From the NCBI GenBank assembly GCA_026196775.1, contig JAPHUD010000029.1, positions 39,132-103,131 of the forward strand: DNA of 64,000 bases. Direction: 5' to 3'. Source of the DNA: Flavobacteriales bacterium (GTDB lineage: Bacteria; Bacteroidota; Bacteroidia; Flavobacteriales_E; Vicingaceae). Below are positions 25,975 through 36,700 of this stretch, in pieces (within the stretch, counting starts at the first letter, position 1; each line of letters opens with the position of its first letter). Position numbers and translations under genes: made by a program. Under the pieces are notes generated by a model. It was given only the letters and a program-made list of their open reading frames with translations. It ran no database searches and had not been told where the DNA came from.

Positions 25975-27411
25975 TTATTTTAAATCAAAAAACACACGTT
26001 CAATATTTTCTTCGGTAGGTCGTTCAATGTTTCCTCCCGGACGAGGAGCAGGAAACCTAAGAATTTCACCTTCTTTTCCAATTAAAACGTATGTTGGTAA
26101 AGTTCTTACTTCATAAGCTTGCATTAATTCTCTTTCGGTAAGATGTACAAAAGTCCATGAGTAGTTTGGGTTTTCTTTTAGTAAAGATTTTATTTTAGAT
26201 TTATCGTTATCGGTACAAATACTAATAAACGCTATCTTATCTTTATATTGTTTATGAAGCGTTTCCATTATTTTTATTTCTCTTAAACTAGGAATGCTCC
26301 ATGATGCCCAAAAGTTGATATAGACATATTTTCCCATAAAGTCAGTTAGAGTGATTTCTTCTCCGTCTATTGTAGGAAGTTTAAATGTTGGAGCTTTGCT
26401 TCCTTTAGCCAATTTTTTGTAGGTTATTTTGGTAATTACATTGTCGGCAATTTTTTTTTGCTCGGGATAAATGCTGTTGGTTTTTAAATGAGTTAGGATT
26501 GAAATAATATTTTTTTGATTAAAATATTTATCATTGCCAATTTCTTTAAGACCATTTATTAAAAATAAGTTGAGCAATTCTTTATTTTCCAAGAAAGGAT
26601 ATTTTCCTAGCGCTTTTAATAGAGCGTTATAGCTATTTTCTTCGTTGATAGCTTTGGTAATGTCCATACCATGCAATTGAAGTGTTAATTTCTTTATTTC
26701 ACCTTTAAAAAAAGCTGTAAAAAAGTTCATGTATTCAGGATTGTTGTATAAAATTGGTTTATCCTGAAGGTATTTAATGAAAATATCAGCTTTATCCAAA
26801 GTTTTTTTGTCGCTTTTGTAATAAGATATATCTATAGAATTAAAAGTTGAAGCAATAGTGTATTGGGCATAATTAGAAGCAAAATCATTATTATATTTTT
26901 TAAATTCATTTAATATGTGTTGTTCAAATTCTTGAATTTTAGGCGTTATAGAGCCATCTCTTTTTAAAAAAATAGATTCATTTTTACTCACAAAATCATC
27001 ATATTTTCTATTGAATTTAGCAATTAATTGATTTAGTTCATTAGGTGCAGGGAAGTTAAATTTTAAAGAGAGAAAACGATCGTAAATTCTACCTTTGTTA
27101 AGTTCTGGGTCGTAGCTTAGGGTAATGTTGTAAACACCCCCTGGTTCTATAAAAAACCAAGTAGTTTTATCTTCAATAGCGAGTTCCACTTTTTTTATGG
27201 TATTGATGTCAATATTAAATTCAAAATTATTGGTGTTGCCAATTTTTGAGAAACCAATTTTTTCTTTTGTACTCGTTATAAAATCATCGTAAACATAAAT
27301 AGAAAGCTCGCTATTATTAAAATCTTTAGCAATGCCTTTTATTACTGTATTACTTGCGAAAGATATTAAGTTGGTAACAAGAAAAAGAATGATAAATATT
27401 TGTTTCAACAT
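25975..27411 (-). CDS. TlpA/thioredoxin-like envelope protein lacking the CxxC active site
   Basis: This 478-aa protein has a cleavable signal (about 1-20), a DUF4369-like beta domain (about 21-110), a helical middle, and a C-terminal thioredoxin/TlpA domain (about 340-478). The position of the WCxxC motif reads W371-S-I-P-S (NFWASWSIPS), so both active-site cysteines are replaced. The cis-Pro region (RTLPTYVLI) is retained. It cannot act as a classical disulfide oxidoreductase and may bind or scaffold. coaD lies 3 bp upstream in the same direction. Confidence 0.85.
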   Translation of the reverse strand: MLKQIFIILFLVTNLISFASNTVIKGIAKDFNNSELSIYVYDDFITSTKEKIGFSKIGNTNNFEFNIDINTIKKVELAIEDKTTWFFIEPGGVYNITLSYDPELNKGRIYDRFLSLKFNFPAPNELNQLIAKFNRKYDDFVSKNESIFLKRDGSITPKIQEFEQHILNEFKKYNNDFASNYAQYTIASTFNSIDISYYKSDKKTLDKADIFIKYLQDKPILYNNPEYMNFFTAFFKGEIKKLTLQLHGMDITKAINEENSYNALLKALGKYPFLENKELLNLFLINGLKEIGNDKYFNQKNIISILTHLKTNSIYPEQKKIADNVITKITYKKLAKGSKAPTFKLPTIDGEEITLTDFMGKYVYINFWASWSIPSLREIKIMETLHKQYKDKIAFISICTDNDKSKIKSLLKENPNYSWTFVHLTERELMQAYEVRTLPTYVLIGKEGEILRFPAPRPGGNIERPTEENIERVFFDLK

Positions 27412-27414
27412 GGA

Positions 27415-27882
27415 TTAATTTTTAAAATCATTATTGATGGCAATAGGTACAAATTTAGAAGCATTGCCTTTATTAATGATTATATCACGCACAATTGTAG
27501 AATTTATTGCGGAAAGCTCAGGAGTTGTTTGAATAAATATAGTTTCTAAAAGAGGGTGGAGGTATTGATTCATTTGTGCAATGTTACTTTCATAACCATA
27601 GTCAGCACTATTTCTTAATCCTCTAACAATAAAATTGGCATTTTCTTTTTTACAGAAATCTACTGTTAAACCTTCATAACTTTTAACTTCTACTTTGGGT
27701 TCATCAGCAAAAACTTGTTTTATCCATTTTTCGCGTTGCTCTAGAGAGAATAAATACTTTTTGGTGGTGTTAATACCAATACCAACTATTATTTTATCAA
27801 AGAGCGGTAATGCTCTTCTAATAATATTTTCGTGACCTATGGTTATTGGATCGAAAGAACCCGGGAATAAAGCAATTTTCAT
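27415..27882 (-). CDS. coaD: Phosphopantetheine adenylyltransferase
   Basis: The 155-aa protein shows the nucleotidyl transferase signature GSFDPITIGHENI (8-20), FIVRGLRNSADYGYE and the C-terminal SSTIVRD-like INSTIVRDII. It transfers AMP from ATP to 4'-phosphopantetheine, the fourth step of CoA synthesis. Length is standard. It is followed after 3 bp by the TlpA-like gene and lies 42 bp behind the ABC permease gene. Confidence 0.96.
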   Translation of the reverse strand: MKIALFPGSFDPITIGHENIIRRALPLFDKIIVGIGINTTKKYLFSLEQREKWIKQVFADEPKVEVKSYEGLTVDFCKKENANFIVRGLRNSADYGYESNIAQMNQYLHPLLETIFIQTTPELSAINSTIVRDIIINKGNASKFVPIAINNDFKN

Positions 27883-27924
27883 AAACTATGATTTGAAAAA
27901 AATTTATAAAGCAAAAATAAGCTT

Positions 27925-29262
27925 TTATTTTTTCAATTTCGGATTCATAGCATCTGTTAAACCTTCGCCAATTAGGTTGTAAATGGTAACGGTTATAAAG
28001 ATAGCGAAACCAGGAATTATAGCCAACCACCAAGCAGAAGAAACTGCTCTTGCTTTAGAAAGCATAGATCCCCAAGTAATGGTTTCTGCCGGAACACCAA
28101 CACCAATAAATGATAAGGTAGACTCAATTAAGATTGCAGAAGCAATACCAAAAGCTATGGCAATTAAAACTGGTGATAGCGCATTTGGTAAGGCATGTTT
28201 AACAATAATTCTCCATTCTTTATAACCAAGAGCATTAGCAGCTTCAATAAATTCTAAATTTCTGATTCTTAGTAATTCAGCACGTGTAAATCTGGCTATT
28301 CCTGTCCAAGTTGTAAGTCCAATAATTACCATTACAATAAAAATAGAAGGTTTGGCAACAACTGCAGCAATTGAAATAATTAAAAATAGTTGAGGAATTG
28401 AAACAACAATTTCTATAAGTCTGCTTATTAAAATATCTATAGGAATGCTTATTTCTTTTACTTGAAAAGGTAGTTTTTTAATTAAAGAAGCAATAAGTTT
28501 AAATACATACATTATTGAAATAAAAAGTAAAATGCTCAATAAAAATTCCCACAAAAAACTCCCAAAGGAAGTGCCTATTGAATCTGCTAAAGCATACGAA
28601 CGAGTCCCAAATGCATAGAAAATTGCAAGTGTAAAACCAATTACGTAAAGTAGTATAGTAATAATACTCATTTTTAATTTTTCATCTCCATAATAACCTG
28701 CCACAGCACCAAAAAAGATTCCGATAATGGCAGCAATACCCATAGAAACTAATCCAACTAAAAGTGCAATACGTGTTCCGTGTATCATGCCAGATAGTAC
28801 ATCATGTCCTAAATCATCTGTACCAAGCCAATGTCTCCACCTTAAAGATTCCACATTTTGTTCACCTCTAGGGTCTGCCCAAGTATTAGAAACATCAATG
28901 TTTCTAGGTAAGTAAGGAACTGGAGGCCAAACTACCCAATCGTATTTTAAGCTTCTCCAAGAAACATTTCTAAATTCATTTTGCCAGTCGGATATGCCTA
29001 AATCTACAGCATATTCCTTCATTACAGGAAAGTAAATATTTCCTTCATACTTAGCAACTAGTGGTTTTTCATTAGCCAAGAAATCTGCAAATAAGGCAAT
29101 GAAAACAAAAATAAATACTACTCTTAATGAATAAACAGCTATTTTATTTTTTTTGAATTGTTGCCTAACAATTTTCCAATAACTCTCATTGTTATTTTGA
29201 AGGTTGAGGGTTTCCGCTTCTCTTTTTTTTCTTCTATTGAATAAATTAAACAAGTTGTTCAT
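27925..29262 (-). CDS. Oligopeptide-type ABC transporter permease (OppC/DppC family), enlarged
   Basis: The 445-aa membrane protein has a first helix at about 42-62 and the permease core in the C-terminal 250 residues, with the EAA loop (RIRNLEFIEAANALGYKEWRIIVKHALPN, about 325-353). Normal OppC proteins are about 300 aa. Here an exported loop of about 90 aa follows helix 1, and one or two extra helices (about 200-255) precede the EAA region. It pairs with the permease 3 bp upstream. No ATPase gene is present in the window. Confidence 0.88.
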   Translation of the reverse strand: MNNLFNLFNRRKKREAETLNLQNNNESYWKIVRQQFKKNKIAVYSLRVVFIFVFIALFADFLANEKPLVAKYEGNIYFPVMKEYAVDLGISDWQNEFRNVSWRSLKYDWVVWPPVPYLPRNIDVSNTWADPRGEQNVESLRWRHWLGTDDLGHDVLSGMIHGTRIALLVGLVSMGIAAIIGIFFGAVAGYYGDEKLKMSIITILLYVIGFTLAIFYAFGTRSYALADSIGTSFGSFLWEFLLSILLFISIMYVFKLIASLIKKLPFQVKEISIPIDILISRLIEIVVSIPQLFLIISIAAVVAKPSIFIVMVIIGLTTWTGIARFTRAELLRIRNLEFIEAANALGYKEWRIIVKHALPNALSPVLIAIAFGIASAILIESTLSFIGVGVPAETITWGSMLSKARAVSSAWWLAIIPGFAIFITVTIYNLIGEGLTDAMNPKLKK

Positions 29263-29265
29263 AGA

Positions 29266-30696
29266 TTAAGATTTTTTGTTAGAAAAGGAAATTCTTGGGT
29301 CAACAAAAGCATACATAATATCTGCAATTAAAATACCTACAAGGGTTAATATTGAAGAAAACATCAATACAGTAAATACAATAGGGTAGTCTCTTTGGAA
29401 GATTGCTTGTAAGGTAAGTTGTCCCATTCCAGGAATAGAGAAAATTACCTCAATAATGAAAGAGCCAGAAATAGCAGCAGGGAAAATATTGGCAAATAAA
29501 GTAATAATAGGTATTAAAGAGTTTCTAAAAGCATGTTTCCAAATTACTACTTGTTTTTTAAGTCCTTTGGCACGAGCAGTTCTAATGTAATCCATTTCTA
29601 AAACATTTAACATTCCACCACGCATTTGTCTGGAAATAAATGCAAATGAAGCATAAGTTAAACAGAATAATGGTAAAATAAAATGGTAAGCTGTTTCAAA
29701 AAACCTATCCCAATAAGGAGCAGATTCTGGTAATTCACCTAAGCCATGTGTGGGGAACCATCCTAATCCATCTCCATCACCAAGCCACTGAATTAACATA
29801 GTAGCTATCCAGAAGTTGGGTAAAGAGTAAAGTAAAAATAAGCCTGTAGTAATAATTTTTTCAGAAGTTTTTCCTTTATCTACTGCAGATTTAACACCAA
29901 GAGGAACAGCAACAATATAGGCTATAATAATAGATAGAATACTCAAAATCATAGACCACTTTAAAGCATCAAATATTTTTGAGCTAACAGGTCTTTTGTC
30001 AATATAAGACTTTCCGAATTCACCAACAATAAAGTTAGAAATCCAATTGTGGTATTGATTGTCAAAACCATACCAATAAATGGTAGGAAGGTATCTATTA
30101 ATTATTTGTTTATTAAAAATGAGGTGCTCAAAGTTATTTTTAAGATTGAAAAAATCTGTTTCAGCAGTTTTTTTTATGTTATTATCTTTAAAAATATCAA
30201 ACTCTACACTTTCTATGGTTTGTTTAATTTCAGCTTCATCGTGTGTCAAGTAAAGGGAGCTGAGGTTGTCTTTAATATTTCTTAATTTAGAAGAGTTTTC
30301 ATCAGAAGGCATAATTTCAAAAATTTTAAACTCTAAGGTTCTTAAGGCTTGATAGTAATTTGAAACATTTTCCCACACACCATACTCGTAAGATAGTCTT
30401 TGAAGCGTTTCTCGATGAGCCTTCTTGGGGATTTTATAGAGGGTATCTGGATAGGTTTTATTGGTAAATGAAAAATAGAATAGAGGTCGATCGAAACCTA
30501 ATTCTTTTCTTTTTTCGTTATAAGTTTTTTCACTGGCTAATTTTTCACCTGACCTTCCTTCTCCACCAACATTTTGGTTAAGCATGGTTTCTACAGGGTC
30601 TCCAGGAGCGTTGATGCTAATCACAAACGTCATTAGTGAAATCACAATTAACGTAGGGATAAAAATTAAGATTCTTTTAAAAATATACTTTAACAT
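29266..30696 (-). CDS. Oligopeptide-type ABC transporter permease (OppB/DppB family), enlarged
   Basis: The 476-aa protein has an N-terminal OppB helix with LIVISLMTFVIS and a core permease domain from about residue 230 with the EAA motif DYIRTARAKGLKKQVVIWKHAFRNS. Between helix 1 and helix 2 it has about 150 extra residues of charged, helical sequence, which should lie on the periplasmic side. Family members are normally 310-340 aa. It forms the channel with the following OppC-type protein and receives substrate from the upstream binding protein. Confidence 0.88.
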   Translation of the reverse strand: MLKYIFKRILIFIPTLIVISLMTFVISINAPGDPVETMLNQNVGGEGRSGEKLASEKTYNEKRKELGFDRPLFYFSFTNKTYPDTLYKIPKKAHRETLQRLSYEYGVWENVSNYYQALRTLEFKIFEIMPSDENSSKLRNIKDNLSSLYLTHDEAEIKQTIESVEFDIFKDNNIKKTAETDFFNLKNNFEHLIFNKQIINRYLPTIYWYGFDNQYHNWISNFIVGEFGKSYIDKRPVSSKIFDALKWSMILSILSIIIAYIVAVPLGVKSAVDKGKTSEKIITTGLFLLYSLPNFWIATMLIQWLGDGDGLGWFPTHGLGELPESAPYWDRFFETAYHFILPLFCLTYASFAFISRQMRGGMLNVLEMDYIRTARAKGLKKQVVIWKHAFRNSLIPIITLFANIFPAAISGSFIIEVIFSIPGMGQLTLQAIFQRDYPIVFTVLMFSSILTLVGILIADIMYAFVDPRISFSNKKS

Positions 30697-30773
30697 TTCC
30701 TTTTTCTTAGCTTTATTGACGCACCTTATTAAATTGTTATTTTAAATTTTGGGTGTAAATATAACAACTTATT

Positions 30774-32546
30774 TTAGTTTACCGCACTTGCTTGTTGAGT
30801 AGAAAAACCACTAACTCTATAACCTGGTCTCATAGGACTAGTTTCAGCATTAGAAAATCTTTTGTGAATCGCAATTTTTTCTTTAGGATAATATAAGAAA
30901 ATGTAAGAACATTCATCATGAAGAATTGCTTGAAATCTATGGTTTAATTTAGCTCTCTTATCTTCGTCTAAAGTAATTCTAATAGAATCTATCAGTGCAT
31001 CCGTTTGGTCATTACCAAAACCTGTATAGTTAGAACCTCCATTGTAGGAAACTGTGTGATAAATTTGTTTGTGGTCGGTAGGAATAGGTGTACTAATCCA
31101 AGCTCCGTAATACATGTCAAAATCATGTTGTTTGGTACTTTCCAAGAAAATAGACCAATCTTGAGATAGTACATTAATTGTAATACCAACTTTTCTAGCT
31201 TCTTCTTGCAATAATAAACCTACAGCCTTTCTACTGTCATTTCCTTGGTTGTACAAATAATTAAATTCAAATTTAATTATTTGACCTTCAATGACATTGT
31301 CTAAAATCCCATCATTGTCAGAATCTTTCCAGCTAGCTTCTGCTAATAAAGCCTTAGCTTTTTCAACATCGTAAGGGTAAGGAGAAATATTGTTGTTATA
31401 TTGTTTTGTTTTTGCAGGATGAATAGGTCCTATTGCTTTTTCTCCGTAACCTAAAACAACAACTTCAATAATTTTATCTACATCTACTAAATGAGCTAAA
31501 GCCTGTCTAGTTCTTTTATCAGAAAACATAGGTTTTCTAACATTTAATCCTAAATAAGTATACGCCATTTGAGGAGGGGTGTGCGCAACAAAGTTGTTTA
31601 CAAATTTTTTCGATTTTGGTAAATACTGAAAATCTTGAGGTTTTATTCCTCTCATAACATCTACTTTTCCAGCAATCAAAGCTTCTTTGGCAGTAGTTTG
31701 GTCATTAATAGTTTGGTAAACAATTTCTGGAGGATAAATTTGGAAATGCATTCCTTTATCAGCCAACTGATCTCCCCACCATTTTTCTTTTTTAGTAATA
31801 ATTAATTTTTGACCAGTTTGCCATTCTTTTAATAAGTATGGACCACAACCTTGAATGAACTGAGGGTCTCTTTGGTATTTTTCTGAGTTAAAATCTTTAG
31901 CAAACTCTACAATTTTAGGATTCGTAGCTAATTCAGGTGCATTTTCTGCAAGTTGTTTTATAGTGAATTCATCCATTAAACCCTTAGGGTCATAAATGTG
32001 TCTTGGCATTAAATCAATATCACCACTTTGAACTTCCGCAAGAATATAAACATCTTTACAAATAAATGTAAATTTAAGAGGATCATCCTCATAAAATTTC
32101 ATATCTTCAATAAATTCAAAATAAGGTTTATTGTTTAGGTTGTCAACTTTAGGATTTTTTATCACTTTTAATGCAAATTCAACATCTTTAGCAGTGATTT
32201 GTTCGCCATTATCCCATTTAGCCTCAGGTCTAATTTTGTAGGTAATAAGCATTCCCCCGTCTGCAGTCTCTTCAATTTCTGGTCTGCTTTCAGCAACTAC
32301 AGGAACTAACTCTAAGGTGTTAAAATCAATTTCTAATAATGAATAAAATATATTTGACAAAATATAACCAGCACCTGCATCAGAATAATTTATTGGATTA
32401 AGCATTTGTGCATCTGATAACTCGTGGCTGATAACTACAGGGTCGATATTAACTTCTGTTTTTTCTTTTCCATCTCCACCTCCGCAAGATAGCATTGTAA
32501 TTAATGTCGATACTGCTACTAAAGGTAAAATATAATTAAGTTTCAT
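30774..32546 (-). CDS. ABC transporter substrate-binding lipoprotein (family 5, OppA/DppA-like)
   Basis: This 590-aa protein has a lipoprotein signal ending in ITMLSC (Cys21) and the family-5 fold, with KWDNGEQITAKDVEFALK (about 113-130) and RKPMFSDKRTRQALAHLVD (about 345-363). It should capture oligopeptides or another solute and hand it to the two permeases downstream (78-bp gap). The -7 box TATATTTG on the minus strand (32581-32588) would start transcription near 32576. The ATPase subunits must be encoded elsewhere. Confidence 0.9.
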   Translation of the reverse strand: MKLNYILPLVAVSTLITMLSCGGGDGKEKTEVNIDPVVISHELSDAQMLNPINYSDAGAGYILSNIFYSLLEIDFNTLELVPVVAESRPEIEETADGGMLITYKIRPEAKWDNGEQITAKDVEFALKVIKNPKVDNLNNKPYFEFIEDMKFYEDDPLKFTFICKDVYILAEVQSGDIDLMPRHIYDPKGLMDEFTIKQLAENAPELATNPKIVEFAKDFNSEKYQRDPQFIQGCGPYLLKEWQTGQKLIITKKEKWWGDQLADKGMHFQIYPPEIVYQTINDQTTAKEALIAGKVDVMRGIKPQDFQYLPKSKKFVNNFVAHTPPQMAYTYLGLNVRKPMFSDKRTRQALAHLVDVDKIIEVVVLGYGEKAIGPIHPAKTKQYNNNISPYPYDVEKAKALLAEASWKDSDNDGILDNVIEGQIIKFEFNYLYNQGNDSRKAVGLLLQEEARKVGITINVLSQDWSIFLESTKQHDFDMYYGAWISTPIPTDHKQIYHTVSYNGGSNYTGFGNDQTDALIDSIRITLDEDKRAKLNHRFQAILHDECSYIFLYYPKEKIAIHKRFSNAETSPMRPGYRVSGFSTQQASAVN

Positions 32547-32791
32547 AAAATGTGAATTTTTATTTTATTTTTTTGAGCAACAAATATAGGATTACAACTT
32601 GATTTTAAAAATGATTTTAGACAAAAATACCTTTTAATAAGATGAAGAAGTGTGTAATCTTTAATTTACAACAAATTAGAGTTTATAAAATTAAGTTAAT
32701 GATAGTTTAATATCTTATTAATAATCTGAATTTGATTATTATTTTAAAATGTTAGGGTTTATCTCTATATAGGTTTTTCATTCGTTTTGTG

Positions 32792-32914
32792 TAAGTTTGC
32801 CAATAAATAGCTTATTTTATTTTGAATAAGTTTGAAGGAAAAGGTAAATTACATGAAACGACCCTATCAAAAGTCCACAAAAGATAATGATTAAACAAGG
32901 AGTTGCATGTGACC
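32792..32914 (+). promoter_or_regulatory. prmA promoter and leader with mini-ORFs and the shared element
   Basis: The -7 box TAAGTTTG (32792-32799) predicts a start near 32804 and a 137-nt leader. The leader has a CTTATT/AATAAG stem, a 13-codon frame MKRPYQKSTKDND (32853-32894), then AGTTGCATGTGACC (32901-32914), a match to AGTWRCAYSTGACC. The element's TGA forms a start-stop ATGTGA. It ends 26 nt before prmA. The rest of the 32547-32940 gap is AT-rich with no gene seen. Confidence 0.5.
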
Positions 32915-32940
32915 AAGTTTAGTAAAATACAACTTAACAC

Positions 32941-33771
32941 ATGAATTATATTCAATTTTTAGCAAAGGTTTCTCCATTAGTTATGGGGAGAGAAATTTTA
33001 ATAGCAGAACTTGCCGAAATTGGTTTTGAGAGTTTTGTAGATACAGAAGATGGTTTTGAAGCGTATATTCAAGAAACTGATTTTGATGAAAGTAATATTG
33101 AACAAATCAGTTTGCTATCTAATGAAGAATTTAAAATTGACTATACTATTAATAAAATAGCTCAACAAAATTGGAATGAACAGTGGGAAAAAAGTTTTGA
33201 CCCCATTTTTGTAGATGAAAAGTGCATGATTAGGGCTCCATTCCATGAAAAACCTACAGACAATGTAATAGATATTATTATTGAACCCAAAATGTCTTTT
33301 GGTACAGGACACCATGAAACTACTCATTTAATAGTTAGTCGTTTGTTAAATTTAGATTTAAACGACAAATCTGTTCTAGATATAGGTTGTGGAACAGGAA
33401 TTTTAGCCATTTTAGCTAAGAAAAGAAATTGCGGCAAAGTTTTAGCAATTGATAATGATGAGTGGGCATATACCAACTCCGTTGAAAATTGTGAACGTAA
33501 CAATGTTGATATTGAAGTTATTTTAGGAGATGCTAACCAGATTAAAACCAATAAATTTGATGTGATTATTGCTAATATTAATAGAAATATACTATTGAGA
33601 GATATGCATTTTTATGCGGATGCTCTTAATATTAATGGTTTACTGTTGTTAAGTGGTTTTTTTTCTATTGATAAGGAGGTGTTAACTGAAGAAGCCAATA
33701 AAATAGGGATGACTTTAATTTTTGAAAACACTAAAAATGAATGGACAATGTTGGAGTTTGTTAAAAAGTAA
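32941..33771 (+). CDS. prmA: Ribosomal protein L11 methyltransferase
   Basis: The 276-aa protein has the SAM-binding DIGCGTGILAILA (about 147-159), preceded by MSFGTGHHETTHL (about 118-130), both hallmarks of PrmA, then DNDEWA and IIANINRN. It trimethylates ribosomal protein L11 at several amino groups. The N-terminal part is the L11-binding domain. The large protein gene downstream starts 18 bp after the stop, so the transcript may continue. Leader features are described separately. Confidence 0.93.
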   Translation: MNYIQFLAKVSPLVMGREILIAELAEIGFESFVDTEDGFEAYIQETDFDESNIEQISLLSNEEFKIDYTINKIAQQNWNEQWEKSFDPIFVDEKCMIRAPFHEKPTDNVIDIIIEPKMSFGTGHHETTHLIVSRLLNLDLNDKSVLDIGCGTGILAILAKKRNCGKVLAIDNDEWAYTNSVENCERNNVDIEVILGDANQIKTNKFDVIIANINRNILLRDMHFYADALNINGLLLLSGFFSIDKEVLTEEANKIGMTLIFENTKNEWTMLEFVKK

Positions 33772-33789
33772 AAAATAATAATCTAAAAT

Positions 33790-36700
33790 ATGAAGAAGCT
33801 ACTAACTTTATTTTTAATGCTATTATTTACACTTACTACTTACTCTCAAGTTAGTAAGATAAAGAGTTTTACTCCAGATTCTACTGAGTTTTTTAACGAG
33901 ATGGAATCTTTTTTAAGAGCTTCTAGAGATGGCGATGGTAAATTTATTATGGATGAATTTTCGTGGCAATGGTATGGTGGTAAGTTTTCAGATGAGCAAA
34001 GAAAAGATGTGTATAGAATTAGCAACTTAATGTTGGTAAACAAAAAGAAAGCCTTTCCTGATTTTAGTAATTATATTAAAACTATATCATTTTTTGTAAA
34101 CAGTAAATATCAAACAGAAAGTAGCTTTTTTAGTTGGCAAAAAATATTAGAAAAACTTATTTTAGGTGAAGCAACTTCAAAATCGGCATCAACTGCAAGG
34201 AAGCAATTTGTTGATTATTTACAAGCATGTAACGATTTGTTTGAAAAAAATGCTTTATACAGTTCGGCAGCAACTGAATGGAAATCAAACAACAGTAATT
34301 ATACTTTTGGATTTGATAGTCTTCCATTTATTGAATTTGAAGCATTAAATTTAACCTGTTACTCTAAAGGAGATAGTGCTGTAATAATTGATACTAGAGG
34401 TAAATATTATCCAACAGAAGAAATTTGGTATGGAGAAGGCGGTAAAATTACTTGGGAAAGAGCAGGTTTTCCTAGTGATTCTGTTTATGCTGTAATTGAT
34501 GATAAATATAATATTCATCTTAAATCCCCTCAATACGAAGTAAGTAATGTTACTTTTTATGATCTTTATTATTTTGATGAACCTATGAAGGGTAGTGTGA
34601 GAGAAAAAGTATTGGCTAATATTACAGAAGAAAAAGCAACTTATCCAAGATTTCAATCCGCAAATGCGAGGTTACAAATTAAGCAAATTGTAGAAGGTGT
34701 AGATTATATTGGTGGTTTTGCTTTACATGGAAATGAAGTTATAGGTAGAGGTGCAGGGGAAGATCAAGCACATGTTATTTTTTACAGAAAAGAATTGCCT
34801 TTTGTAAAAATGTCATCTCAGGCATTTATTATTAAACCAGACAGGATAGTTTCCGAAAACTCTTCATTTACTATGTATTTAAAAGAGGATTCAATTTTCC
34901 ATCCGGGTTTAATTTTTAAATTTTTCTTTGATAAAAGACAACTTAACTTAATTAGAGACAATAAAGGATTAAAAAAAGCACCTTATTCAAATTCTTATCA
35001 TAAAATAGATATGGATTTTGAATACTTAACTTGGGCAGTAGATTCACCAATGGTGCAGTTTAGAAACTTAGTAGGAGGAACTAAAACAGACGCAGTATTT
35101 ATTTCACAAGACTTTTTTAGAATGGATGCATACATGAGTTTTTTAGGGACAGGTACCCAACATCCTTTATATGCTTTAAGAGTTTTAACACATAAACTTG
35201 ATACAAATTTTATAACACTTAGTCAATTAGCTAACCATATGAGATATTCTACGGAACAATTAGAAGTGTTTTTGTTAGATTTATCTTATAAGGGGTTTAT
35301 AATTTACGATTATGAAAATAAAACCTTTACAGTTAAAGATAAACTTAAAAATTGGGTGAGTGCTAGTGGTGGGAATATTGATTATGATGTAATTGGCTTT
35401 TATTCCAATACTCAGGCACCAAATAATGCTACACTGAGTTTATTGAATTATGACGTTCAAATGCAGGGTGTGAAAAGTATTAACTTAAGTGACTCTCAAG
35501 AGGTAATTATTTACCCTGCAAATAGAGAAATAACCCTTAAAAAGAACAGGGATTTCAAATTCAGTGGAGTGGTACAGGCAGGTCGTTTTGATTTTATGGG
35601 ACATGATTTTTATTTTAAATATGATGATTTTAAAATTGACATGCCGAATGTAGATTCATTAAGAATTTATGCAGAGACTGGAAAAAATGATGAATTTGGA
35701 AAGCCTATTATCAAGCCGGTAAAAACTGTAATACAGCAAATCAATGGAGATTTATTAATAGATAAACCAACTAACAAATCAGGAATAAAACCATTTCATG
35801 AATATCCAATTTTTAATAGTTTTAGGGATTCTTATGTGTTTTACGATAGAAAATCTATACAAGGTGGAGTTTATGGAAAAGACGATTTTTATTTTCATGT
35901 AAAACCATTTACCATTGATAGTTTGGCTGATTTTGATAATGAATCGCTCCGTTTTGACGGAACACTTGTATCTAGTGGAATTTTTCCAGATATAAAAGAA
36001 ACTCTTACGCTTCAGCCCGACCATTCGCTTGGGTTTGTTAAAAAAACTCCACCAGACGGAATGCCAATGTATGCAGGAAAGGGTGTGTTTAAAAATGACA
36101 TAAAATTAAGTCATGAAGGACTTAGAGGTAATGGAGAGCTTGATTATATTGCATCAACAACCTATTCCGATAATTTTATTTTCTTTCCAGACTCAACAAA
36201 AGCTATTTCTCAACGATTTATTGTAAAAGAAAATCCAAATGCTATTGAATTTCCACCAGTTGATGGAGAGAATATAGCTATGTTTTGGAGCCCATCTCAA
36301 AATTTTATGACACATACAGTTATTGATAAACCTATTGCAATGTATGATATGAAGTCTAAAATGCACGGTAAAACCATTATTGAACCAGATGGGTTGTCAG
36401 GTAATGGAATTTTTGAATTTGAAAAAGCAGAAATGGAAGCCAATCTTATAAAGTTTAAATATCAAGATTTTAGCTCTGATACAGCTGATTTTAGACTAAA
36501 AGATTTTACCGGAGACGGAAATGCACTTGCTTTTTCAACTAAAAATGTAAACGCTTTTGTTTCTTTTAAAGAAAGAAATGGTTTGTTTAAATCTAATGGA
36601 GAAGGCTCTGTAATTAATTTTGAACCAATGAAATACATCTGTTTTATGGATGAATTTAAATGGTATATGGATAACGATAATATTGAACTTTCTGCAGGAA

